From Mugil cephalus (taxonomy: Eukaryota > Chordata > Actinopteri > Mugiliformes > Mugilidae): DNA of 64,000 nt. The notes under the pieces were generated by a model that made no database searches, was not told the DNA's origin, and worked only from the letters and a program-made list of their open reading frames with translations. The DNA is taken from the NCBI RefSeq assembly GCF_022458985.1, contig NC_061789.1:16958357-17022356 (forward strand), in the 5' to 3' direction. Shown in pieces: positions 52,861 to 64,000 of the stretch; the first letter of the stretch is position 1, and every line of letters starts with the position of its first letter. Both the position numbers and the translations under genes were made by a program.

Positions 52861-55800
52861 AAAGAAACGAAGAGCGCTCACTCTGCCTCTCTTTATGGAA
52901 CACATACTTCCAGACGTGTACTTAGCTTTTGGCTTCAGACGCGGTTATTTCTCCGCCATTGTTCTGAGATTCAGAAAGTTATATTTTTTTTGTCCGTCGT
53001 TAGTCACGTAGTCGTGGCATTCTTTTAGGTTACACCTTCTTTTCACATGCCGTTTGCTATTTAACGATCTTTGTCTTGTACGGAGGCGTTTCAAAAAATC
53101 CAAAACACCCCCTAGTGTCTGAGCCGCTGAGTGGCAGGCGAACTGGTAAGAAACCCCGCACGAATTCAGTTGTTTATTTATCATCTTTGTTGATTTTCAA
53201 CCATGTGATACATCACGAAAAGGTGAAACAGGACACCAGATACTAGCAGCGAATGTCGTGCAGACGCCGAATCCCGCTTCAAAACACCTCATAATGGACC
53301 ATTTCCTTCAGGTTGCACACTTGATGCCAACCACCACCACCACCACCTCCCCAAATTTAAATCTGGGCTGTAGGCTACATTTTTCCACCACATTTGATAT
53401 TCTCTTAAACGCAATAGCTGGCAGAGATCCTTCAGTCAACTCAGACAAGCTGTGAGAGCATGCAGTGTAATCTGTTGACATGTAGACATGTGACAGGAAA
53501 GACTCGGAGAAGCATGTCCCGGGGCCAGCTTTTGTCAGCTCTCCTTGACTGGCTCTAATTATGCTATCCTCTTTTTCCACAGATAGGTGTCAGAATATTC
53601 CTTTCTGTCCACGCAAATGTCTCTGTCTCTTGCCTGCAGACAGAGACGCTGAGACAAGTATACATTTATTTTATTTTTTTTCTCTCAGTGAGGGCAGATT
53701 ATAAGTCACAGATCACCGTGGAAGGGGAAGGGGGTGTTTGTAAGTTTACCAGCCACAGACTGACTCCGTCACGGAGCACTGTGCGAAAGTGGAATGATTG
53801 GATTTCCCAGAAAGGGGGCGATGAATTTCACAACAGAGCCTCGGTGATTTAATGCGAGGAAAATCATCCCCCGGGGCGCTGGCCGGCACCTCAGCAAACC
53901 CACATCTCAATCACCCCGCCTCCCCCCAAGCCCCACCGTCGCTGTGGGGTCTGCCGGAGTCAGAGAGGAGCGAGGTCCGGCATCCTCCAACGCCAGAGCT
54001 GTTCCGAGCCCCCGTTGGCCGCCGATCGCTGCGTCCGTCTTAGCTCGAACCCAGACGGTTTTTTTTTTTTTTTTTTTTGCGTGGCTGCCTGATGGTGCAT
54101 GAGTTGGTGGTGGTTGTGTCTCCAGGCTAGACACTTCTCAACAGAGATCCTTTTCCACCCACCCCCAACGTGTCAGAAAGCTTGAGATCTGTTCATGCCA
54201 CTTCTTGCTCTGGCTGTTCACCGTTTTCGGTTGTCATAACATATCCGCGGGGCAGGGGCTGGATGAGTGCGGCTTTAACCTGTTGCTCAGAAGGGAGCAG
54301 CGAAACCAGTGCGCGAGGCGCGTTACACCTCCCCGTCTCCTTCTCCTTCTCCGATTCTCTTTCTCTCCGTCAAGGTCGTGGGGTTCTCTCCGTCTGTCCT
54401 TTTACGCTTCAGCCCCGAGGAAAGGATGAGATGAGCTTACTGGTTTTTCCTCCGCACCTGAGCACCACGGGCGCAAACTGGAATCCAGACTCCAGGTGTG
54501 GAGCCCGATCACGCCACTCTGACTGACCGACACTTTAATACGCATTTAGAGGCCATAACTAGGCCATGACTAGGGCTATTCATTCATTGCTACCACCTTT
54601 TACACATTCAATGGGTATTTATTACAGAATTACATCCAAGAATATGATCAAGTTTGGACGCGTACTATTAGTTTATTGGCATATTAATATTATTACAGTT
54701 TTAATATCGTCAGTGTTGAGGCAGACACTGGAAATCGCCATTTAAAAAAAAAGGCTCACACCCTAATTTGCCAGTTCACTAGTGAGAACAAATGTGTTCT
54801 AATGTAGCACTAAATGATACGCTGAATTATTAATTAGCTTCAAATCTTGTTGAAACAGCATAGCAGGTCTGGATGCGGATGCAGAAGCGTCTGGATGTTT
54901 TCCGTCTCTTACTTTAAGAGAGAGACACGTGTCTGAAATTGATTTCTGTGTTGCAGCTTCACTGGTTGATTCGAGTGTTTTTATTTTTAATTATTTATTT
55001 TTAATTTTTCAGAGCCAGACCTTTTGGGTGTCTTGTTGTAGCCAAAGAAAACTTGGATGTCTCCCGTTCCTGGTTAGACAACATGGCAGCAGAGTTATTG
55101 TTGGTTGGAGGAAGAAAGCAGTCACTGTGCTCCCAGACCCCCCCTCCCTCCCCTTCAATAACCCTGTTTTCTTCATCAAGGGAAAATGATATGTTATTGA
55201 ATCACTCCTGCACAATGTAGTTAATGGTGTTTTCCAGGCACCATAATGCATCATAACTCTGCGATGATTGCCCAAGACAGACGAGAGTGAAGAAGCCAAT
55301 TATGAGCCGCGAAATCGCCTGGGGTCAACAATTTTTGGATACCAGTCATTTTTCGAGGGCGCGCTGATCTTCTCGTGGCCCCCCCCAGGGGGGGAGATGA
55401 GCCACTCGTCTTTGAAGCCGTGATGAGGCGCTGAATGAAAGCAAATGAGGGCCTGTCAGAGATGACGGGGGGAACTCATAAGCTCCGGGTGTCTCGTGGA
55501 GGTTTCGGTGGGAAAGGGGTCCAGATGCGGGCCGGCAGGGGTGGCCAATCAGATTGTAGCCCTCCCCTCGGGAATCAGACTGACCACCCTGGTTGCTGCC
55601 AGTGTCAGAAGGTGACAGGTGGTTGGGTTGAAACTGTGAGACATGGAGTGAACGTATAGGAGACACAACACAGCTATAAAGAAACGCAAAGTGACCACAA
55701 GGAGGCACAAACCCAGAAGCCCATCCCAGCCCTGCACACTGTGTGTGCAGCTGTTTATTTGACACTATTAACTATTAATAATTTGCTATTTCCAGCCCTT

Positions 55801-58800
55801 TGTCTTAATGCATGTCTACTAATTCCCTCAGAGTGACCCTTTCTTTGAATCAGTGTTCAAGTGTAAACACACTCTTGAAGTGGTCCACCTACCAAAGCGG
55901 GTGCTTTCCAGATGGGACGAGGCGCTCGGTCTTATTATTTCCCGCTCTTGTTTTCCACCCTGCTTTATTTCCTCTGACCTCAAAGATCACAGAGCGATCA
56001 TACAGCTGTCAGACATACACACACACACGCACTCAGCCCTGTGGCCATACCACCTGTGACATTCAGATGAGAGATGCTGTCCACCCCTGAGGTTGGATGA
56101 CGGCTTAGCAGGGGCAGGAGCATAAACAGCAGTGGCACGGAGCTCCTCGCCGGGCTTCCCCTACCTGACAGCTTCCTACCCGCTCCAAACCACAGTCTAC
56201 ACGATCAAGCCCCGTGTGTCAGTTCGCTAAAGTGCGTGGTGTGTGTGGAGCTAAAATAAAACACATTCTGGTGGCTCATCATTGTCTGAATCCTTAATTT
56301 AATGACCGGGATGGTAATTGTGTAGCTACAGATATTCCAAAATACCAGAGTTATTTTGTGGAGATGTTGCTGGCGGAGAGAACACGCAGCTCTGGCCTTT
56401 ATCTGTGTTTTCCTTTCTCGGACATTGTTGATGTGGGAAAGTTTAGTTTTTTTTGGTTGCGATGGAGGTCAGAGAGTTGGTGTGTGTGTGCGCCGTTTTT
56501 TGCGATAGTAAAGGAAGAGGAGTACCGTGCGTCGAGCCCGAGCGGAGTCGCTTATGAAGTGGTATGAGGTCTTATCATGTGCTATCGCAGCGGCTGCCGT
56601 GTAAACCCCGCTGTTAGTGCTGCAGGTGTTTCTGCAGAGCAGCATGGGAACAGCCTCCCCCAGGAGCTTCCCAGTTAGCATGGGGGGGCTGGCATTCGAC
56701 CGTTCATGTAGGAATCCGGTAAACATTCGCAGGCATCTTTGACTGCGTTAATCTGGTTCACAAGCGCCGCTGCTGCTGTTCACTGTGACACACTGCTACT
56801 GGGAATAAGACACATTCTGATGCATCCGACCCTTTTATACCCAGCGCTTTCTTCTTTACTCTGTCTGGAAAGTGATCAAGTGCACAAGTAAGCAAGCGAG
56901 CAGGGGCGCACTAAAAGAATTTGAGAAAGGGGGCCCTTGCTTGGGGGGCTGTGGGGGGGTCTCCTAGAACCAAGGAACATCACCGCTTGCAGTAAATGGT
57001 AGATGGTCTTGCATTTATGCACAAGCTACTGAGCCACCGTGTGTGTGTGTGTAGTAAAGTAATAACGAGTCCACAGCACCAAGTAAGGCAGCAACTGACC
57101 GAAATTGATTGTGCAATGCTTCCTGTGTCATATTTTTGTCTGTCTTTTTTTTGTTTTTCTGTTGCTGTCTTAACCACTTCTTGCGTTACCAAACCGCCTC
57201 ATTATGTGCACGCTTATATAACGCAGCTTATATAACAAGCTGAGAGTAACCAAGCGTAATTTGGCGGAATTGCCACAATGACATACTTGTGTCACAGTTA
57301 AATCACTCACTGATGTTTTGTGATCAGTCACTTGGTGCTTACGAGTTTCGATTTAAAAAGCCTTCAACGCACACCTTTCTATTGGAGATATTCCCATTCT
57401 GATCAGCATGAAAAGCCACAAGCTCAGTAGGGTCGGTAGGAAGAGTCCCCTAAAAACCACGAACGGCTGTCACCCATCAAATACACTTTATACTTCCTTC
57501 TTTTTAGATATGTACATCGGCGGCATATCCAATGGAGTGCTGTTGTCGTGCATGACTAAATATGGTCATCCATTCTGACACATTCACATGGTTTTGTTTT
57601 CTTCAACCATCACATTTAAACTAAACTATATTATTTCTTACCACGAAATTTTTGAGAAGCTAGGTCCAGAAATTTTATCAAAACATTTTATCAAAATTGT
57701 TCCTGATTAAGCTCACGGACTGATCGTTTTCTGGATCGGAGCCTGATTTGATAGATACGCTTTTGGAATATTCGGGACATTTTAGTTTCGCGTTTTGCTT
57801 CATTGCCGAGTCAGTGCCTTACTCTTTACCTCCGTCCGCAGGTGAAAAATCCGTCATTTCAACCCTGCCGCTCGCTCAATTGACCGTCACACATGTACGC
57901 ACCATCCCTACCTGCACACATGCGCCTCGCCGGCCCGCGAGGGGCGAGGAGGTCCGCCCCGGCCTCTGAGCTCGGCCCCCCCATCGAGGTATGCACTCAG
58001 CCTTGTCGTAGCTCTAGGCAGTGCATGTTCTTGTTGTGGGTTGAGCAATTGCATTAGTCATTTCACATTCCAAATTCCTACCCCATGTCGTATTCACTTC
58101 TTCTCTCTGTCTCTTTCTCTCTCCCCCCTCCACCCCCTCTAAATCCATTCCTCTCCTCATCCTCCTCATCACTTCATTTTCTGCGTGCGGCGTCGGGGTG
58201 TAGGGGGATTAGGCCTGGCGCTGATGCTATCAAAGTATCTTCTGAGGCGGAAGTCTTGTAGGGGTTTAGATGTTTGACCCGAGGCTCGCAGGTTCCGATT
58301 ACAGGACGGGACTGCACTTTTTGTCCTTGAGCAAAGTATCTACAGAGCCTTTTCCGCTTCAGTTAACGTCTACTGTTCTTACACAAATGAGTGATGTATA
58401 AACCCGAAAGCTATGTATGCTGCTATGGATAATATCTTCCTGCTAAGCAACGCAAATGTAATACATATTTAAAAAAAAAAAAAAAAATGGGAAAGAAAGT
58501 GGTGAAAAAAAAATAAAAAATAGCCCTGCTTCACCAATTCATCTTCATCCATCAGGGCTTGGGGGGCTGCTTCCAGCCCCGGCCCCGGCGCGGTAACCTT
58601 TACCTGAACCACGCCAGCGCAGACACGAGAGATACTGTTACCGCCGCCGTCACCCCGCGTTGTCTATGTTATTCTGTCTTTGAGGGTGACGGAGAAGCTC
58701 CAGCACGCACCGCGGCCCACGCCCGCACGGGACAACCCCACCACAAACACACGTCTCGCCTGCTGCGTTGACCGCAGGTGTGCGCACGGCACATATGCAA

Positions 58801-58905
58801 AGAACCCTCTCCGCCCTCACCTGTCTCCCATCAGGAGCGTTTCACGCACAACAACACATCGCATGTTGAGCCCCTGCTCGGCCCGACTCCCCCCCACCAC
58901 CCCAT

Positions 58906-58958
<53 letters not shown>

Positions 58959-59955
58959 TCCCCCACCCCTCGCTCAAAGCAGCCACCCCCGGGGCTTGTG
59001 CGTGCGAATCCGGCTGTGGACTCAGCAGCCCCCATCGCTGCACCCCCCTCCGCTCAGAGCAGCGAGGGAAATGAAAGCTTTAGGAGTTCATTATAAAACA
59101 ACAACAGCAGCAGCGGGGGATAGGCCTCCTGGGGCCACAAACTAACCCTTCTCATCCCTCCATCCTCATCTTTCTCCGTTATGTCCCTCAATATCTGGAG
59201 TATCTGGAGCCCCCACCACCCCCGTCCGCCCCGCTGACCGCCGCACACTCCTCCGTCTCGTACCTTATCCCACAACTCGGCTGGGAAGAATGCCACTTTT
59301 TTAGAAAAAAGAAAAAAAATCATGTTGCATGAAGTTAAATATTGATCTGTGATATTATAATATGATGAGTTAATATGGTGAGCCAGTGCTCCAGCCACGC
59401 GAACTCGCCTGACCTCGCGACAAAGACGGAGTTCACTGCCGAACGCAAGTTTTCAGCTTTATTGTCCGAGAAGGGAAATTTGTTTTGAGGGATACATGCA
59501 AAGGTTCGCACAGGTAATAAAGTCCTGTTACTGGACGGGGCAAAACATGTTGCTGCTGCTGCCCAGGGAAACCACGATCGGCATCTCTGAAATGTGAGCT
59601 TTGCAAGAGCCAGAGAAAAACCTTGCTTGCCTTTAAGCCAACCTAGTTGAGTTTTAAATAATGAGTTCAGCTGTAGGGGAACTTTCTCCAATCTCCAAAC
59701 AAGAACGTAAAGTGAGACTGTACAAAAGAGGTGCAGAAACACGGCTTGTTTATCTCTGGCTGTAAGTCTGCAGCGGTGTGTCCTGACCAGCGGTGTGTTG
59801 TGTCGCTTGGAAATTGAAGAGGTTTTCCACTGGTTTTAACAAAGAGTCAGCATTCAAATCAGAAGATTTGGAGAAATGCAGCTGGCTAGCCGTGATCGCT
59901 CTAGCGTAGGAATCCAAAATGGTAGTATTTAAGATTCACCAAGCACAGAAGGACA
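52861..59955. other. Gene-poor spacer between gosr2 and wnt9b
   Basis: About 7 kb with no recognised gene. It contains a poly-T run (about 54060-54078), an almost perfect C8-A-G7 palindrome at 55379-55394, small GC-rich patches near 53830-54050 and 57900-58000, an isolated splice-like interval at 57842-57988 and a long (CA)n at about 58908-58949. Next to a developmental Wnt gene, some of this is likely to be cis-regulatory, but that is inference. Confidence 0.5.
58908..58950. repeat. (CA)n microsatellite
   Basis: About 40 bases of CA units with an 'aa' interruption, flanked by C-rich sequence. Confidence 0.95.
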
Positions 59956-60362
59956 TACACCGATCAGCCACAACATTAAAACCGCCCTGTGACAGTTCAA
60001 TATTCTGCTGGGAAACGTTTGGGCCTGGTATTAATGGATGTTACTTAGACATGTAGCACCCACCTAGACCAGACCAGACAACCCCACCCCATAGCAATGA
60101 CACTCCTTGATGCTAGCACAGACACACACACACACAAATAGTTTAGGAACAACTAAAAAAAAACATGAAAAAACGGCACAAGGCGTTGACCTGGCCTCCA
60201 AATTTCCCAGATCCAAAACTGATCAAGTGTCTGTGTGATGATCCACAGAGGCCCCTCCCCTATATCCACAGGACCCAAAGACGCCCACTAACAACACCCT
60301 GTTGCCAGACACCACAGGACCCCCTCAAGAAGGCCCATGGCCATTCTCTGATCGGTGGATGT
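59956..60362. mobile_element. Internally deleted Tc1-like transposon, copy 2
   Basis: The left end tacaccgatcagccacaaca and the right end ctctgatcggtgga form the inverted termini of the same fish Tc1 family as the copy at 2453-2843. Retained transposase 3'-half pieces include 'gttgacctggcctccaaatt' and 'gatgatccacagaggcccc'. The first half of the gene is missing, as in copy 1, and both copies pass from the left terminus straight into the 'cctggcattcatg..atgttacttagacatgta' block. A short (CA)n lies inside at about 60121-60136. Confidence 0.82.
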
Positions 60363-60686
60363 ATATCGTGCCGTAACAGAAGAACAATGTCCCCTTTACC
60401 TGCTGTTTATTAGTGATATTAGGCTCTTCTTTGGCAGGTTATTCCTCAAAGCTTTAATCAAATAAATGTCAGATTCGCGCCTCCAGGACAAGTAAACTCC
60501 TCGCACGACTCGCTCCAACAATGCCTCATTGTGCATCTATAAGAAGAGCGTTTTAATAAAATAAGAACATCTACAAGGGGAAGAAAAAGTAACTGTCTTC
60601 AATAGCTGGGGTCTCAATTTGATGTTCTAATAAGGAATAATAATGTGTAATCACAGTAATTAGAGAGCAAACATCAAAAGCAGCCG

Positions 60687-60721
<35 letters not shown>

Positions 60722-61230
60722 TAAATTCCTCATACAATAGCCCTCTGTGTGCTGTAGGCTCGCCGATGCTTCCAAATGAGTGGAAAGTTATGATTCACGG
60801 ATAATGGCGCGTAAACTGCTCTCATCATCGTTCTGGGGTTATAGCTTTGTAGCGGTGAGCCGGGGGTCAGGTGCTCTGCAGGGCCTCTGACTCATCGCCC
60901 TCGACATCGCCGTCGTCGTCGTCATGATTGTCGTCGTGGCCGGTGCACTGGCCAGGGGCGCAACACCTGTGAAGCGCGTGCCCCCCCACCCCACCCGACC
61001 CCATCCGCCCCATCCTCCACCCGCCCACCCGTCTCCTTTTTGGAGAGGGTGACGCGGCGAGACCGCAGCGCTGCTAGATGAAAAGGAGGGCAGGGCTTTA
61101 TCAACAGGAAGCGGTTTAGCTCAACAGACGCGGGGCGCGCAGTCTCAGGCAGGTGTATGGCCCTCCGAAACTTTGGCAGCAGCTGAACAACACGCACAAA
61201 AAGGACAAACGCGTACAAATGTATGTTCTT
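60363..61230. other. Non-coding, microsatellite and wnt9b downstream flank
   Basis: Contains an A/T-rich, low-repeat stretch (60420-60690) and a (CA)n at about 60691-60719, then a GC-rich patch with CGT/CGC runs near 60900-60960. No gene is recognised. Confidence 0.4.
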
Positions 61231-62593
61231 TTATTCGTCTTATTCATTTTAAATAAAGCAACAACATTTTATTTAAAAAAAAAAGAAAAGAAAAAAGCTT
61301 TTGAAATATGGACTGTATAAACATCTAAAATATGATATTTAAAACAAAAGCGCAGGGAGAGACGTGTATCTACAGAGACTGTGCACAGCTCATAAATCTT
61401 ACTAATATTTGCCAAAGGATGAAGTGAGGTAGAAAAGAATGATTCCACACATTGTCAGACGCCCGGAGCCCTCGTATGAGTTATAATCAGATCATATACA
61501 CAGCTCAGAATCACTCAGACAAAAAAAAAAAAAAAAAAAATCTGGGTGCACTTTTGACCTGGACTAACGTCTGGTTAATGGGAGTAAACCTGGTGATTTT
61601 CTTGTGATTAGGGGAAAATAGGGAGCGTGATTGTCCCCCCCTTCTCCAAAGAACAAATATGCGGCTAAATTAGACTCTGAAGACCAAACGGTTCAGTCAA
61701 GCTATGTATATCAAAGTGGGCGCTTCTATAAATAGCTTAAATTGAAGAGCACGGCTGGTATGTTCACAAATTAAGTGACTTTCAAAGCCATTGTTTAGCC
61801 CGGGCATTTCCCTTTGTTCTGCGGAGAGCGCATTAGTCTCCGTGTGGAGATTTCCATAGACATTTCCATAAGAGCAACTGAAACCCTGCTTCTTCCTTTG
61901 CACAATTACCCTGTTAATGCATGTAGTTGCAATATATATCAGCGGTGTCAACAGCTCCCCGAAGCTTCCAGTGACTCTATAAACACTAATTATGCGCCGT
62001 GCCATATGTAGGGAGAGTAAGTGCTTTCGACCCCAGAAAAGAACCCCGGGTCCTCCACAGCAGAAAATCCAACACGGCACGCAGGAGAAAATACAAACAC
62101 ACAGTTGGATTCCTTTTTAAGAGTTTCGCTCTACCGGCTACACTTGATTACAGGGGTTAAAGTTTAAAGCAGCAGTACAGCAGACACGACGGCCGGTGCA
62201 ATAAATAGTCAAATGAAGGGTGGGAACTACGATACAACACAGTCGCTTGGTCCCCGTGTGGGACGGGGCTCGCGCTTGCTGGAGGCTTCCAGTCCAGTCC
62301 AGTACCTGTTTTAAGAGCTTGTTTTCCCCCTCCTTCCCAGAAGAGCGGGACTTCAGTGCATCCAGCGGAGACGGAAGCAGTGTTAAAACGTCCTCGCCTA
62401 CGGTCGGCGACGACGAGCGAATAACCGGCGACGTTTACAAATGTTACAAGTGTGTATTCGTCCCGAAACGACATGCAACATGCGGCCTCTTTACAGTTCG
62501 GTCATAACGGGTGACTCAGCGGATCTGTTTTATTTCTTTTATCTTTTTTTTCTAGTCTTTGCACATATTTCTTTTTCCCTGTTGCGGTTTCGT
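61231..62593 (-). other. Probable wnt9b 3' UTR and downstream region
   Basis: Several minus-strand AATAAA words occur at about 62534-62529, 61272-61267 and 61237-61232. A short 3' UTR ending near 62520 or a long one ending near 61240 are both possible. A poly-A run lies at about 61520-61540. The stretch 61680-62020 is AT-rich and of non-repetitive texture, and could be either UTR or a regulatory element. Confidence 0.35.
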
Positions 62594-63055
62594 TTACGCG
62601 GCTTTGCAGGTGTACACCTCCTCCTCTCTCACGCACGTCTGACACTCCACGTGGCAGCACCAGCGCACCTGGCAGTGGCAGGACAGGCTGGTGAGGCGCA
62701 TGGCCGTGTTGTAGCCGCGGCCGCAGCACAGGCTCTGGCAGCTCGTGTCCTTGGCGCACGACCGGCCGCCCGTGCCGGGGGAGTAGCGGGAGGGCCGGCA
62801 GAAGCTGGGGGAGTCCTCCAGGTAGACCAGGTCGGTGGTGCGGAGGCTCTGGCTGTGGCGGCGGGGGCCCGCCAGCTCGGCCTCCCCGGTGGCCGTGTTG
62901 GTGACGCTCAGCACGCGCGAGGCCGTGTCGTAGCGGTACTTCAGCAGCCGCCCCGTGTCGTGGAATGGCGACAGCTGCTTCCAGCAGGTCCGCACGGCGC
63001 AGGAGCCGGAGACGCCGTGGCACTTGCAGGTCGTCTTCAGTCCGCTCTTCACCGC
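62594..63055 (-). CDS. wnt9b: Wnt9b, last exon (gene cut by window end)
   Basis: Final coding exon of a secreted Wnt ligand that binds Frizzled/LRP receptors. The exon runs from acceptor ccgaatctcag to the TAA stop, 153 codons in phase 0. It starts [19 protein letters not shown], which holds the Ser that carries the palmitoleoyl group (CHGVSGSC). It ends with the Cys-rich region [20 protein letters not shown] and EEVYTCKAA. The segment [20 protein letters not shown] is closer to Wnt9b than Wnt9a. Neighbour gosr2 is also WNT9B's neighbour in human, which supports the call. No upstream Wnt exon could be found up to 64000, so exons 1-3 lie beyond the window. Confidence 0.95.
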   Translation of the reverse strand, partial: AVKSGLKTTCKCHGVSGSCAVRTCWKQLSPFHDTGRLLKYRYDTASRVLSVTNTATGEAELAGPRRHSQSLRTTDLVYLEDSPSFCRPSRYSPGTGGRSCAKDTSCQSLCCGRGYNTAMRLTSLSCHCQVRWCCHVECQTCVREEEVYTCKAA

Positions 63056-64000
63056 CTGAGATTCGGAGGCGGAGGGAGGGGGAGAGAGAGACAGAGAAAT
63101 GTCAGCTCCTTCAGTTTGATTCATTACCTGGCCTCTTATCTGGGAGGTCTATCTGGGCAGAGGGAGGCAGCTTCCTGCAGGGTGGGTAGGGAGGTATGGG
63201 GTCTGCACGTTTGCGCCTTTAGCTCAAGTCCAAACTTTTGACATAATGGATTGAGGGGGACCGTGCGGCATGTCGTATTTCATTCACCTCGCATTTCTCA
63301 CTCGGACAGCTCTCGCTATATATTTTCTTTTTTTGTCTCAATGTGTTGAAACTAGCTCTGCCTGCTCCTCTCCTGTCTCCCTTCCCCTTGACGCCTGAGG
63401 CGGGGGTGACAAACGGCGCAGACGGAGGAATCTCTCCGCCCCGCTTTTAGCGCGCGCCCGCTCACGGAAAACGTCAGCAAGAACCTCCGCGCGAGAAGTG
63501 CCAAAATGCGAAGTGGGCAGCGACGCCCCTCGTTTCAGGTTAAACGGTTCACCGAGCTCGACGGTCAGCGACGAGGGGGCCATCACTCAGGCTGAGAGCC
63601 GCTGTCTAGGGGCGGGGGGGGGCCAGAGACAGGTCACGTAGAGAGAGAGCCAGAGGGTGCTCCTGGGTTGAAAAGTTCTACCCAGTTCCTCCCTTTGCAG
63701 GTATGAACCCCTCAGGGGCTTCAGGGAACCATTACCGTGAGGCGAGGGGAGCGCTTTGTGTTTCTGGTCTCTTTTCTCTTCGGCCACGCTGGGGAAAACA
63801 TTTAACCTGCCAAAGATGAGATAAGATAGTGTCTTCCTGTTGTGTTTTTCCCTTTTTTTTTTTTTTTCTTCCTCCGAAAGGCCTGTCTTAAGGTGTGAGC
63901 TCCGAGAGCAGGAGCCCGGGGCCTGCCATTTCGGAGCTTCACAGTGGTGGTTATGAACGTTAAGTGGATTTATGAAGAGCGCAGCGATCCAGTAAGTGGA
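63056..64000 (-). other. wnt9b intron (partial)
   Basis: Sequence upstream of the last wnt9b exon on the minus strand. It holds no Cys-rich Wnt coding segment, only chance frames, a G-run near 63611-63622 and a poly-T run near 63852-63867. Confidence 0.6.

Noticed and set aside
58262-58306. tRNA-like B-box resemblance (gcaggttccgattac)
   Set aside because: The word does not match the B-box consensus, and no A-box or acceptor stem could be folded around it.
58908-60719. CA tracts as possible CRISPR or satellite arrays
   Set aside because: They are plain dinucleotide microsatellites; there are no spacers, and the window is vertebrate.
62441-63241. 266-codon plus-strand frame over the wnt9b exon
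   Set aside because: Antisense shadow of the GC-rich Wnt coding exon; the product has no recognised family and an Ala/Gly-biased composition.

Overview
This is a teleost fish nuclear DNA window. The basis is spliced vertebrate genes with GT-AG introns, fish-type Tc1 and non-LTR repeats, and abundant microsatellites. I see no prokaryotic, viral or LTR-element genes. Six host genes are supported by exon-by-exon reading. Five are complete as coding sequences and one is cut by the window end.

Layout. Positions 1-4700 are repeat-rich: a GATA/GATT compound microsatellite, a TTAACAC-rich repeat, an internally deleted Tc1-like transposon and a minus-strand L2/CR1-like LINE remnant. rps11 (minus, 4790-6750) encodes ribosomal protein S11 and carries a SNORD35-like C/D snoRNA in three of its four introns. 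bax (plus, 7803-9442) is divergent from rps11 and encodes a 192-residue apoptosis effector. map3k14/NIK (minus, coding 11442-17326) converges on bax and encodes the kinase of the non-canonical NF-kB pathway. After an intergenic stretch with a LINE remnant comes gpatch8 (plus, 24673-47597), a G-patch/zinc-finger/SR-rich protein spread over long introns. gosr2 (minus, 49960-52658) converges on it and encodes the Golgi Qb-SNARE membrin. A 10 kb gene-poor stretch follows, with a second copy of the same deleted Tc1 derivative. The window ends inside wnt9b (minus, last exon 62594-63055).

The genes do not form one pathway. They combine two blocks recognisable from human maps: rps11 and bax (human 19q13.33), and map3k14, gpatch8, gosr2 and wnt9b (human 17q21.3). 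The junction lies in the short gap between the bax and map3k14 3' ends.

The observations most worth checking are: the three SNORD35 copies in one host gene; an AP-1/NRF1/kB-type motif cluster inside a map3k14 intron; a start-overlapping upstream ORF on map3k14; two Tc1 copies sharing one deletion structure; and a small inverted-repeat element that puts AATAAA on both strands between two convergent genes. I found no clearly unprecedented system.
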